Shown: piece after piece, positions 35,196 to 49,045 of the stretch | How positions within the stretch are numbered: the stretch's first letter is position 1 | How the letters are laid out: each line of letters starts with the position of its first letter | Source: Parietaria judaica | Taxonomy: Eukaryota > Streptophyta > Magnoliopsida > Rosales > Urticaceae | DNA: 64,000 bases | Reading direction: 5' to 3' | Assembly (NCBI GenBank): GCA_954871525.1 | Contig: OX940868.1 | Location: 10,840,056 to 10,904,055, forward strand | Translations under genes and position numbers: made by a program | Notes under the pieces: generated by a model | What the model was told of the DNA's origin: nothing | The model's database searches: none | Seen by the model: only the letters and a program-made list of their open reading frames with translations

Positions 35196-36249
35196 ATTGG
35201 TATCAGAGCCATGGTTCAAGGATAAATAATTACATAATTTAATTAACGGTTTTAAAGATCGAATTATTTGATGAATAAAATAATTATTTAAAATTGAAAT
35301 TTTGAATTTTTAGATATTTTAAATATTAACCGACCTGAAAATTTTGACCAGGTAACAGGGCCGGGGCTGCATAGTGCAGCCCAGCCCGTGGTAGGTGCAA
35401 ACAAGGGGTGCCGAAACAGCCCCAGGTGTTCACCCTGGTTGGCCCACAGGCAAGGCCAACTAGCAGCCACAGGCAGGCCCACGCCAAGGGCCTGCGGGTG
35501 ACGCTGAGGGCACCGTGCGGGCCTCGCGTGCGAGCTGCGGGCCACGGTGCCTGGCAGCGAAATGGGCCTGCAGGCCCAGCCCGAGGCGCGCGCTGCCCTG
35601 GCCCTCCCGTGGGGCTGGGCGCGGCCAATCTGTGGGCACATGGGCCCGGGATTAAGCCCGGAAGGCTGAGGCCGGAAGGCCCACGTGCAATATTTTCAAA
35701 TTTAGGTCGGATTTTTTAATCCAACCTGGTACCCGTGAATTAAATAAATTTAATATTAATTATTATTATTGAAATTAATAAATTATTATCTTTAATTAAT
35801 TAGAAATAAAATATGGATGCTATTTCTGGATAAATAACATTGTCTTATTTGATCAAACTCATAAAATTAAATATGGATATTATTTAATGATTAAATAATA
35901 TTGTCTTATTTTATAATAAAATATGGATAGTTATTATTAGGAATGATATCAGTGTCTTATTTTTAATATTTCATAAAGAATTATTAATAGGGCCTAAAAT
36001 CGATTTAATGATAATTATTTGGGAATAAGTATCATTAATATCTAATTATAAATATTCATCATAGATATAATTTGTTATAGCCTATTTTCATAACCATTAA
36101 ACATAGTGTCTATGTTTTGATCATTATTAATATGTCAGAGATAGGATAGACATAAATAAGAAAGAGTAAATGTAAAAGTGTTTATAACTAGTCGGAAAAA
36201 TCTCAACCGTACCATCTTGTCTAAGGAAGAGGGAATCAAAAGTGGGGCC
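35196..36249 (+). other. Interior of the long-LTR element: primer site, GC island, tandem repeats
   Basis: After the primer binding site, 35345-35690 is strongly GC-rich (repeated gcccaggcc, ggcccac and cgcgcg-like words) in an AT-rich setting. It is followed by about three to four copies of a roughly 60-bp repeat containing aaatatggat and attgtcttattt (35810-35990). No gag or pol was recognised; the frames over the GC island are proline/arginine-rich shadows on both strands. Confidence 0.6.
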
Positions 36250-36254
36250 GGTTC

Positions 36255-38878
36255 TGTTGGACACATGTGTCCTTAAACAATATATTTATCCATTTGTAAA
36301 AGATTATGACAAGTCGTTGAATAAAGATGATACTTATTATGTTAATCTTATTATAGTTTCTGGTAGAGTAAAATAGAATGTTTGATTCCTTAGTTCATAA
36401 AGGATGCAATTATGTTATTATTATCACAACAGAGTCAATATGAGGAAGAATTAATAATCATAATAAATGAACTTAAAATATCCGTGACCTGATTAACTGG
36501 GTGGGAGCCCATTAATCGTGTAAGGTCATTAATGTGAGTAAGTGACAATCTTATTCTGGATTATATGTGTGTCACACTCATTATAAGTGCATTAAGTATG
36601 AAGCGTCTTCATACTGAACTGGACCTGACTTAAACTCAAGAAGTTATCAGATAAGACCGTCACTGATAACTTGAAGTTGAGTCACAAAATGATGATCAAA
36701 TGGATATTAGTTCTAAGTCCTGAGTGATCCTGAGTCCGAGCTGTTGGCTTGATTTTTCTTTGATTTAACCGTTAAAGAACACAAGATATTACTGATGTTC
36801 CCAACACTATTATTTTGGGAACATGATAGTCAGTAGTGAGGATAGCTTGATCTTAGACATGGGCATCACACAGCTCTCTTTAGAGTCATGATGATTCCCT
36901 TGGTTGTCGGTGGTGAGAAGTGAGAGGTACCCGTGCGCAACTTATGAATCAAAACCATAAGTGGGTTGCTCATAATATTACTGACTGAGTCAAGGAGGAA
37001 AATGCAATGAGGGGCATTACGGTAAAAACCGCATGCTCATGTGTGAGTCATCAAGTGAAATGACAATAACCAGAATTTGATTGTATCAATGGACACCCTG
37101 CTGTTATAAGGGAATATTATATACCGTATCACTAAAGAGTGCAGCCTCGGGTCTATAGTGTAATCACTTCGAGGTTTGACGAACAACTAGCAGTTTGTTG
37201 GAGCTTAAGTGATACGGGTCCATGGTCCCCAGGATAGCTCCGTAAAGGATGATACGTACGTGATTAAAATACATTCTGGATAAAGTTTAATCATTTGGCT
37301 CGACTTATAAAACTGACAAGTCTGTGTCAGACGTCAGATAGTTTTATCGCCAGCGTGGCAAAAGTACCACATTTCGGTACACGGAATTAACTGATATAAG
37401 AAAGTTAGATTTTAGATTTTCTATCAGTACCATGTTGTTTTAAATTAAATTATAAGAAACTTTTCTTTTTGAACCAAGTCATTCTGACTTACGGTTTGTG
37501 ATTTATGGATTTTCTTAGTTTATGGCTCGGTTCGATAAACTATGAAATTAAATCATATGTCACGAATTTAAATGATGGTGTGGCACCATGACATTTAATG
37601 TGTGATGTTGAGATCAGGTTTTATTGATATAATTTAATTATTTGGATTTAATTATTAATATCTAATTAATAATTAAAAGATTTATATTAATAAATAAAAA
37701 TATATATTTATATATGTGTAAATTCGAATTAGGGTTTGGATAAATACAAACCCTAGCTAATTCGAATAGTGAGAATTGGATATTCCATATTTGCGGCATA
37801 AGTACCTAATATTTTGGTATTTTAGCAAAACCCTAAAATCAATTTAATCAATTGGATCGGTGATGATTTGAACCCTAAATGTAATTTTAAATTGAAAGCT
37901 CGGTGATCGTTGGATCGGTTTTGAGAATTAATCTTTACCGTCGATTAGAAATTAATTATTATTATATATACAATATATAATTTGAATAAATATCAGGATA
38001 AGAATTCGAATTAGGGTTTCAGTAAAACCTAGGGGCATTTGATTTTATCCCTAATTGATTTCATCCATTGGATTAGTTTAAGATTTATTTTTTACCATTG
38101 GATCTAGATAATCATTAACAAATTCGTATTTTAATATGTATATATATATAATTCGAAATTAATTAATATGATGATAAGATTAAATATTTTGATCTTATCA
38201 TGTATTATTATTTAATTAAATCCCTTATTAATTATATCCATTAGATTTAGATGAGATTGAATCTGGACCATTGGATTGAAATAATTAATTAAATTTAATT
38301 AATGTAATTCGAAAAATGGGAGGGAAAATCTCCAAATCAGTTACAGCTTGAGCCTATAAATAGGAGGCTCATTCTACACATTTTTCACACCTTCCCAGAG
38401 CAAAAACTCGGCTCTCCCTATCTCTCTAGGAGATATTTTTCTCCGGTAGCTTTAAAAGAACTGTCAGTTAAATTTTGTGACGGAGTCCTGCCGGCAAAGC
38501 CCACGCTTCGGTACGAGGAGTCCAGGAGAATATCCCGGAAGATCACGGGAGTTTCCCTCAGCACCGGCGAAGCCTTGCCCAAGTTCAGAACGTGCAGCCG
38601 GAATCGTCTTTGAGGTACAGCCTTATGCGTTGGGTCAATAATCAACCATTTACTGCTTTCTATTTATTTCCTATTCGACTAGATTATTAATAATGTTTAT
38701 GAAATATTAAATTCGAAATATTTATCGGGTCTTAACGAAATGGTCATTACCCGATATCCGTGCCGTCGGTACGGTAACAAGTTTTCCGCTTTAAAAATAT
38801 TTTTTTAAATGTTACCAGGACGCCTCAGAGGCAATTATCGTTGTAAGGAAGTCGGAACTGATACCCCGTTTTCCAACA
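36255..38878 (+). repeat. Long LTR, copy B, solo with exact target duplication
   Basis: This 2,624-bp LTR (TGTTGGACACATGTGTCC...TTTTCCAACA) is flanked by ggttc on both sides (36250-36254 and 38879-38883). That shows an independent insertion into the sequence downstream of copy A, followed by LTR-LTR recombination. A cctataaataggaggctc core promoter lies near 38354. Confidence 0.85.
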
Positions 38879-38883
38879 GGTTC

Positions 38884-40560
38884 ACCATCCACTTCTGGGT
38901 GACCAGTTAGGACCCCTCCCATCTACCTGGAGAGAGTACGGAATTACCTATCACTACCGACAAAATAATGAACACTATAAATAGGCTTATTTAAGATTAC
39001 GTGTCGTAATAAATAAAGTCGTAATAGAAACTTTTAATGTGTCATTAATAGAAATTTTATAATAAGTTTTAAATAACTTAGTAATTTAAAAACGTTATTT
39101 TCTAAAAACAATGGCAAGTGTAGAATAAAAAAAAGTCTCCATTATTACTGTCACAAGGTCTGCTAACCACACCGCCTCGAGTCACCTTCGTGTGACCACT
39201 CCTCAGGAAAGGTATGCTTGTGGAAGGTTTGACACCGTGATAGTTTCAAAATAATATGTGGATGGAGGAATCTTGGAAATGGACCGCGAGTCATTTTCGT
39301 ATGACCATTCCTTAAGGACGACGTTTCCAAGAGGATCCCGAGAAACGAAAAATAATGGGTTAAGCTTGCACGAAAGTTGGTGCTTCCTGACAGTCTACGG
39401 TGATAGATAATAATCATAGGGAACTTGGTAGTTCCTGTTATGAATATTAATTAAGTTTATGACTAAAAATAGTTTAACCGAACTACCCGGTTTATACCGT
39501 GAGTCATCTTCGTATGACCATGCCTTACGGACGGCAACGACGTGTACAGTCGGTTAAATTATCACAAAATAGTTAAAGGGTTTAACGTTTTCCCAGAACA
39601 TGTTTGCATCATGTAATTATTTCAAACCACATTTTTACCTAAAACATTCTACCTATAATAAAGTTTAATAAGTTTCTTTTTCAATGTCAGTATAAAATGT
39701 CTATCCCAAATAAATATAGAAAATTCTGATGTGTATTTCCACTCGATATTACAAGGGAGTAATTCGAAAGTTCTAGAACTTTCGAAATGGCTAAAGATGA
39801 ACAAAGAGAAGATAATCACCCATCCCTATAATTGGTTAAGGTTAAACCTTTGACTGAATTCATGATTCAGAAGATAATCATAAGTTGACTATGTGAGTCA
39901 AAGTAATGGGATAATTATTTCAGTGGGAGCGATTCGTTTAAATATAATAAGTTGTTGTTTTCGAGAACAATATTTGTCTTGCGTAGTGGAATCTCCGTAG
40001 TATAATCTCATATTTGTAATAGTGCTAGGTGAATGACATTAGTAAGACGAAGCTGAAAGTCCATGTTTTACAGAGAATGCCATCGCAACATTATAAAAAT
40101 CAACGAAGAAACCCCAAAAGCTTTACTTGAGGATGACTTTGTAAGAGTCTTTGCAGGCCGGTTTCTAGTAACGGTCGACAGCTTTCGATAAATTTCTTTA
40201 TGGGTTAAAATAAATCTTCTAAGGAAATTATCATCACCGTCTGCAAATGCTAATCCAACGGCTCTAGAGTGATGGAATCCTACTAAAAATATATAGAGTC
40301 AACACATATCCTTCTTCCAAAATAGGGACGTGGCCTACAATAAGCAATATGAAGTCACTCGTTTGCACACGATAGTCGTTCGCTGCCCATGCACCTTCAC
40401 ATTTATGCCAACGATCAACTGACACCTAAAACCACGCTTGGTTGATGTATTTTAGTTTTATCTTCGGATTGAAACCTTTATCGGTTGCCGTAAATTAAAT
40501 TATGCTTGGTCACCTTCACATTTATGGGGAATTTAGGAAGACATACTTGGGGCAGGATTT
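38884..40560. other. Non-coding spacer, probably more interior of the element at 32308
   Basis: No gene was recognised. A diverged repeat containing gagtca..ttcgt.tgacca.tcct occurs at about 39178, 39288 and 39502. Because copy B interrupts it cleanly, 38884 onward continues the sequence that ends at 36249. A cagtgggagcgatt at about 39923 could be a polypurine tract, but no LTR follows. Confidence 0.4.
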
Positions 40561-40570
40561 AAAGTCAATA

Positions 40571-40763
40571 CCGGCCTTAAGGGGAGTCATGGTAGTCTTG
40601 GGCCTATAATAGATTTTTAATTTGTAGCTACAGGGGGCCTACGATGACAACAAAAAAATATATTTTTATACTTTTTGCATTGATTTTTTTTTTTTTTACA
40701 ATTACGATGGGGTCTCCAAAATCGGTCTTCGCTTAGGGCCCCGACAAACTCAGGACCGACCCT
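40571..40763. mobile_element. Possible short TIR element
   Basis: The left ccggccttaagggg and the reverse complement of the right end (cagggtcggtcctgag) resemble the ggccggccctg-type ends of common plant MITEs. It is only about 190 bp long, has a poly-T run inside and no coding potential. Confidence 0.35.
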
Positions 40764-40779
40764 GTTTATAATGTTGAAC

Positions 40780-41400
40780 CGTAAAAATCCATTAAAAGGA
40801 AGTAGCCAGGCATAGTGTTCGACTCATCACTGACACCACGTCCACTCGGAAGGCTAAGCCATGCGCCCCTAAAACGTGTGACGTGTCTCCCCACCTTCTG
40901 TGTTGAGTCAGCCCAATAAAAGCCCAAGAATCTATAAATACCCCATCTTGTTAAAGAAATGCATAATTTTACGCTATTAAAATCATTATTCAAAATTTGG
41001 GAGAATTGGACCCCAAGAAACTTAGAGACATTGTAACTAATTTAAAGAACTAAATCCTTATAATAGAATGCTCGTTAAAGGAAAAACCAAGTAAACATTT
41101 TGTTTAGTCAACCATCTTACCTTTATCGTACATGATCTTGTTATCCTCCGTGGAATCACTCTTAGAGATTAAAAAAAAGAAGAAGTTAATATTCTAGTGT
41201 TTTCATTGAGAAGGGGCCCATGAAATTATACTAAGAGAAAGATTGTGGATATAAGACGAAACTGAGCAATGGTCAAGCCCTTGCGAGTGAGACCGGGACC
41301 TCTCCAAACGATTGTCGGAAGATTATGGATACAAGACAAAACCGAGCAATAGTCGAGCCCTAGCGAGTGAGACCGCGTCCTCTCCAAACCAATATCGGAG
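40780..41400 (+). repeat. LTR-like end with primer-site-like motif, then a tandem repeat
   Basis: A core promoter-like tctataaatacccc (about 40931) is followed by a leader and, at about 41190, by ctagtgttttcattgaga, similar to the tttggtgctttcattgag primer sites of some plant gypsy elements. After it, a unit of about 80 bp (cgagcaatagtcgagccc...gagtgagaccg) is repeated twice (41250-41320 and 41330-41400). The element's left boundary was not found. Confidence 0.4.
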
Positions 41401-41575
41401 AAGCTTGGATGCCTAACCCGTCGGATAAGTCATGGTTTACACTGAGGATGTTTACAATTAGCAGGAAGAATGTCAAGATAATCATTTGGAAGATGAACAT
41501 GTACACAAATTTTTTATTGGACATATATGTCCTATGACCTATATTAATATGTAAATCCTACTTTTTAAGGAATAT

Positions 41576-42232
41576 TGTTAAGGTCGGATTTCGTCAAATC
41601 TTTCCTTAATTACTCATGTCGTTTATCTTGAAACGACGTGAAATGGAGGCAAGAAGACTCGTTGACTATTGGTCAACAAAAACGTACTTCATCGCACCTC
41701 AAGGAAGTATCCTCGAGGAAGGTACCCAAAGGAAATGCCCGAGGAAATATTTTTGAAAAAGATGCTCGAGGAAGCATCCTCTACGGGGGTGTCCTCGAGG
41801 AAGATGTCCGAAGATGTCTCTCGGAATGTAACAGGCGATGATGTTAGTGGGAGTGCACCCTCTTACTCTTGCAGAGAATGTCAGTGAGGACCACAAAGCT
41901 TTTCAGAGGAAGGACCACATGAGAATCAACCAAGAGAAGCGAGCCCTAGCTAGGGAAACTCGCCTATATATAGAAGAGGGAATCACCATTGTAATGGCCG
42001 AAGTCTGATTGAAATTTTCCCAGGAAAGGAACTAAGAGAAAGAGGAAGAACTTGTATTCATAAGCTTGTAATCTGATATTCCATCAATAGAAAAATACAC
42101 ATAGAGTTTATAGCCATTATTACTCTCCTTTTGCCGATTCTTAACACCAAAAAGAGATTAAACCCGAACTCCGTTCTTTAAACTCGAGGAGATATCCTCG
42201 TGACTGCTTGTTGGTATATTTTGCCCTCAACA
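41576..42232 (+). repeat. Solo LTR of the left-edge gypsy family
   Basis: This 657-bp LTR starts TGTTAAGGTCGGATTTCGTC and ends TTTGCCCTCAACA, with the exact 5-bp duplication aatat on both sides (41571-41575 and 42233-42237). Both termini match the LTR at 1620-2321. A tatatatagaagagg core promoter lies at about 41965. A small ctcgaggaa-rich repeat (41700-41810) sits in its upstream part. Confidence 0.88.
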
Positions 42233-42237
42233 AATAT

Positions 42238-44660
42238 GTTTATGTTGATTATCTATAAAAAATAATTCTTATTAATGACAGCTTTTATAGTACCTTTTGA
42301 TTAAATGAGTGTTACTCTATTAAAATAGACAAAGTTAAAATTGTAGGATTTTATCACATAGAGTAAAAGTGATGAGGATTAATCATGTACAATAAATGAA
42401 CTAAAAATAGATGTCCACGGTTGAAATTGAGAGGTCAGAGCCTAGTAACTAAAAGTCTAAAACTATTAATGTGAATGAAACACAGAGTTTCAACTTACAT
42501 TAATGCAACTTACATTAATTAAGAAATCTCTCTCACAACATCTCTGATTCGGGAAAAAAAACATAAAGTTTCAATTTTTAGTTTCATCAACCTTTTTCTC
42601 TCTAAATAACACAAGTGGTGATTACATAGAGAACGCACCAAACCTTAAGCAAAAATTACATGTAGTTTCGCTAAAAGAATGGCCAGAAAATAAACACAAA
42701 ACGACATAAAAGTAAAAATGCAAAATACGTCAAAAATTGATGTCAACATTTTCAGCTTCTGAACATAAGTTTCGGCTGCTACTCATCCCATCATCTCGTA
42801 GTCATCATCCCGAGCTTCAATTTGGTACGAAGTTTGTGCAAATTGGACACTCGGGTCAAAAGATACGGCTCGTCAAAGTTAGTACTCTCGTGCGATTCCT
42901 TCTTCGTACTTTCTTCCAAGCAAGTCTTTCGGATGCTTGCGGGTTAGCCTCTCAGAGCGTCTCTTATTGGAACATCTCATCTGATCTTCTTTTCTGAATC
43001 TTCCAGGATCTTCCTTTAAAGCACTTGTCGCAACATCCATGGGTTGAGCCCGCTTTCCAGGATAGAAACAATTTATCATCGATTTCGGCGCTACATTTTT
43101 GGGCTTTTTGTATTTCCCGAGACTAGGTGTGCATCATTATTAATGGGTCTGAAGGAATTCGTCGATGAATTCAGAATGTCTTTGAGGGGCTTAGCGAACT
43201 TGTCGGGGTGGACCTTCTCGGCGATTATGAGCAGGTTGTGGGGTGGCTCATTGTCGACCTCATCCCCTAGCTCCTCGGTTGGCTCATCGCGTGGCTTAAA
43301 AAACATGCAAGTGGGTTTCCGTCGTTTTTTGAGCAGCCATTTGGAAGCAACACCAAAACCAGCTAGGCTTCTTCGTCTCCTGATTGATCAGAGCTACTAG
43401 ATCAACTCTTGTTCGAAGCTTACTCGAATCGTTCGGCTTGACTACTTCAGTGGCCTTGCTCGGCGCCAGAACAATCTCTATCATTATCGCCGGGCCTGAA
43501 CACGGCTTGCGAACGACACGAGATACGTTCTTGACCCTTGACATTTTCCACATCGATCTTTACATCCTCGTAAATGTCCGCGGCATATAAAACATCATCA
43601 TACGCGGGCTCGTTATCAACGTCTTTGGCGTGCTCCGGTTCTTCGTACACGGGTTCAGCGTACTCCACCTCGTTATATAGGAGTTTGTCATACTCTGGCT
43701 CATCATATATAATGTGGGATTTTGGAATTTGAACCTTTGAACATGGCCTCAAATTATGGCCGAGTGTCTTCGGGCACTGCGGGGCCTGTGATGCCTGTGA
43801 TGTGTAGTGTGATATTTTCTCATGGTCGTTGAGGACTTTCCTAAGGTGGTTGTTTCCTCGTCAAGAAATTCCTAAGGTCGTTGACCTTGCCAAGAACCTT
43901 CTAAGGTCGTCGTCACCCGCCCAGAACCTTCTAAACTCGCCGTCATCTCATCGAGTTGTTGAGAACCTTCCGAGGTTGTCACCGGGTATCTTCTTATGTC
44001 TTCATCGCCTTGCTGGGTTGTCCAAGGTTGGTGTTACCTTGTCGGGTCATCTTGACCAGCTCCTAAGAGGTGGTCTTCGGCCTTTAGAATTTTTTTTGGA
44101 CTTCGTCGTCCGTACTTTTTCTCATGGGCTTTGACTTTCGTTATGGATCTTGACTTTTGTTTTAGAGGCCCATATTTTTAAGAATATGAAAATACGCATA
44201 ACGATATGTTATAAAAAAATTTGTTGGTTTGAATTTATAATGATGAGTAAAATTATAAATTGTAAGTGGGTAATTTTATATCCACACAATTAAATTTCTC
44301 AGTTTTCAATCTCTTGTTGCAAAAGTGTCAATTTTTTTATTTTGGACATTTCAAAGTTCATTTTTATTTTTGTTTTATTGTTTTATTGAATTTTAAAATA
44401 TGAATATAGTTATAATTCTGCGAGTTTGTGTATTTTATTTTCATAAATTTCAATTTATTGAAGTTTTCACGCTCTTGCGGCTGAAGTAATAAAGCTTTGA
44501 GTTTTAGAGATTTTGAAGTATATTTTCACTTGTTTCTAGTTTTGCGGACTTTTAATGTTTGGACCATGAATATAATTATAAATAACTAAGTTTTTGATAT
44601 TTTGTTTTTAGATAACCGAATTTACCAAAATTTTCCCTCACTCGCAGCAAAAGTAAAAAG
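42238..44660. other. Unclassified region with minus-strand frames and a short tandem repeat
   Basis: At 43752-43447 a minus-strand frame encodes an acidic repetitive peptide with units like EPEYDKLLYNEVEYAEPVYEE, and neighbouring frames (43553-43296, 43306-43091) look like parts of the same decayed coding region. At 43825-44060 the plus strand repeats a roughly 30-bp word containing aaccttctaaggtcgt about seven times. These may be leftovers of a retroelement gag or leader; no known domain was recognised. The rest is AT-rich and shows nothing. Confidence 0.35.
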
Positions 44661-44720
44661 GTATTGTATTGTATGACTAAGACAATAATTTGGGACTTAT
44701 TTATTTATATACATTTATGT

Positions 44721-45492
44721 ATGGGTGAAAGTGTGAAACCAGTACCGATAATCGGTAAATTAGTATTTTTTGGTATTGGTATTGAAAAATCGAGATTTTT
44801 TTTTTGTACTGGTATTTGTATCGGGTCTAAAAATTTCTTGTTTTTTTGTCAAACCGAGACCGAAACAAGGAAAAAAGAAAAAGAAAAAACGATAAATAAA
44901 CCGAGATATAAACCGGGAATAACCCGGGACAAAATCCAAAAATAATACAAAATACCATATCTGAAATATAAAAATACATGTCTAATACAAATCGATTCGT
45001 TGTCACTTCTTTGGACAGTACCGGTAGACTCGACTCTGATTCATTTTCACTACTATCAGAATCGGAAGTAGTAGACCCGGTAACACTATTATCCATGACT
45101 TGTTTAAACAGATATACATATTTAATCAAATTAATGCTACCATCAATATATCTAGGATTATACAGTGTGTATATCATAAGTTAAGAAGTAAATCATGACT
45201 AAAAATCTGCTAAACGTCTAAACGTACCCAAATTTCTTGATAGAAACGACATGTAGTATAACTTAAAACGACATGTAGTTTCACAACCGAAATCGATACC
45301 AAATTTTGAGAAATTTGGTTTCAGTATCGTTTCTCGGTATCGGTATCGGTATCGGTATCGGAAACCATTAACCGATAAGTATCGGTTCTTGGTTTTAAAC
45401 TAAATTTATCTTCTTCTTTTTTTAAATCGATCCGAGATCGATATCGAAACCGAGGCGATAACCGAGAAACGGTTACAAAATTTCCACCCCTT
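44721..45492. mobile_element. hAT-like TIR element remnant rich in ggtatcggta
   Basis: The left end gggtgaaagtgtgaaacc pairs imperfectly with the reverse complement of the right end (ggggtggaaattttgtaacc), the usual shape of plant hAT-type non-autonomous elements. Short repeats ggtatc and accgat occur near both ends (about 44745-44830 and 45325-45470). A minus-strand frame beginning MDNSVTGSTTSDSDSSE (45093 downward) could be a scrap of a transposase N-terminus, but no transposase core is visible. The flanks atttatgt and atttatat may be a worn 8-bp duplication. Confidence 0.5.
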
Positions 45493-45937
45493 CATTTATA
45501 TATAGGATTATTTATTGTATGATAGGATTGAGAGTTTGATACTTATTTATTATATTGATTTGTGTATGAGATTATTAATTAAATATTTATTATGTTATTA
45601 TTATATGATATTATGTCGTAATTTTATTTTTGATATTTTAGACACACTATATAAAAATGAGTATATAAATTCTTTAAAATATTTTTATAATTTTTTCAAC
45701 GATAACCGATTAATTCGCTGATAACAATAATCTACAATTTTATCGATACCAAATGATAAATCCGTAACCGATTTATTAAAAAAATGAAATTAAGAATGTT
45801 AGATCATAGCTAGTCTTTCGCTCTCCAATATTTTTTAGTATTAAATTCCTATTTAGTAGTATTTATTTAGTATTTACAACACAAAGCACCAAAACACAAT
45901 CAAACCAAACACTTATAAAAACGACAACCACCAATGA

Positions 45938-47565
<1,628 letters not shown>

Positions 47566-48140
47566 GCATATAATTTCATGAGACAATCTCCTACTTATCA
47601 TCCTCCATATTTTTTTATCGTCTTTTTTTAAGGATGTTTGTAAACAATGATCACTGTATGTTTCTCTCTCTTCTTTCTGTTGGTCTTGTAAAAATTGATG
47701 AAAAGAAGAGCTCGGTCTAATATTAATATGAGCTTTAATGGAGCCTTTAAAAAATAAAAATAAAAAATAAATAAAAAAAACCCGAATTGATGAAGCCTTT
47801 AACCTAATATTATTATATGCTTAAACAAATTCCGATTAGTTAATACCAGTGTCTAATATTACATTCTATAACATGAATGTAACCTAGTGTCTAAAAATGC
47901 CAATACCGATTAGTTAATACCAATAATTTGATTTTACGGGTATATTTCGAATCCCAACGGGTAACTTGTAGAACGACATCTTTTGCCGATAATAGTTTAT
48001 GGGTGTACCGACAAATATTTTATAAAATGATAATATTTTCTTTATTAAAGTATATAACAAATATTAGTATCTGCAATAGTATATATGTGTATAAATAAAA
48101 TACACTAGTCACATTGTTTTCTTTTTATTTGTACCAACAA
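47566..48140. other. LHCB4 3' region and AT-rich spacer
   Basis: The 3' UTR probably ends within 47690-47760, where several aataaa-like words occur. Beyond it the sequence is AT-rich with a short repeated gattagttaatacca (about 47833 and 47909) and no recognisable gene. Confidence 0.4.
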
Positions 48141-48155
48141 TACTTATAAATAAAT

Positions 48156-48356
48156 TAAACCAAGCTTACTTGGCCAAGTGGTAACTCCACCACTCATCTA
48201 TTCAAGAAGTCATGGGTTCAAACCCTCATGGGTCTCAAATGAGTACCCCCTTTACATTATTGTAAACTTGGCCAATAGTGCCACCTGAATATATCTAAGT
48301 CATGCGAGAGTGCATTGTAACCTTGGCCGATAGCGCCACCCCATTCAAAAAAAAAA
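48156..48356 (+). mobile_element. tRNA-derived SINE with 15-bp target duplication
   Basis: The body holds a pol III A box, tggccaagtgg (48171-48181), and a B box, gggttcaaaccc (48214-48225), with tRNA-like spacing, and ends in an A-run. The 15-mer tacttataaataaat flanks it exactly (48141-48155 and 48357-48371). The middle has a duplicated cttggccgatagcgccacc-like unit. The perfect duplication implies a recent LINE-driven insertion. Confidence 0.9.
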
Positions 48357-48371
48357 TACTTATAAATAAAT

Positions 48372-49045
48372 AAAAATGGAACACCCATTGGTACATAACT
48401 GATATTCTATGAAACAAAATGGTTTATTGTAGAATTTCTTTCGGCATTCTCCAAATCACGGTATTTTTGTAGTACTTTCCCCAACTTTTGAGTTAATTAA
48501 ACTTGGAAAATTCTAACAAAAAGCAGCTGCCATTCAACATTACATTACGTCTTTCCAATACTCAAATAAGCGCCTTGAGAATCCTTTACTAGAATTCTCG
48601 GGAGAGAAAAAAAAAATTGAGATGCACCACAAGGGCGGAAACGCCTATAAAACTACATGAGTTCACATTTGTAAAAAGGATCGAAGCTTTTCATGAAAAC
48701 AGAGATAATTCTTCAAAAACTTGATGTAAAGTTCTACAAAACTAGTGCATTTCTCGTGAAGAAGGAAACTCGTTAACGAGGTAAACCACGTAAAATTTGT
48801 GCTTCGTAACAGCCGATAAGGGCTGGTCGAAGATTCGAATTCCATTGGATTGCTTGGGGTTTGTTAAAACTTTAAACACTAAGTCCAATCCTCTTTTTGA
48901 TTTTGGCTCCAATATCTCCGATACTCGTCGAATAACTACTCGGATTCATGCCATCTATAGTTTTCTACTTTAATCTGAGAAGTTGTAATGAAATTGCACA
49001 TAATATGTCAATAAAAAATAATGTTTGGTTGGAGTATGTTCCGTC
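48372..49045. other. Spacer without a recognised gene
   Basis: AT-rich sequence; short minus-strand frames show no family features. The part from about 48840 may be the left portion of an older LTR whose 3' end is at 51952, split by LTR copy C. Confidence 0.3.

Noticed and set aside
35288..35719. Three overlapping 100-117 residue frames over the GC island
   Set aside because: Open frames on both strands are expected in GC-rich DNA; none shows a domain or repeats a known protein.
32308..38878. Copies A and B as the two LTRs of one element
   Set aside because: Copy B has its own exact ggttc duplication, and the outer flanks (cttat and ggttc) do not match, so B is better seen as a separate solo LTR.
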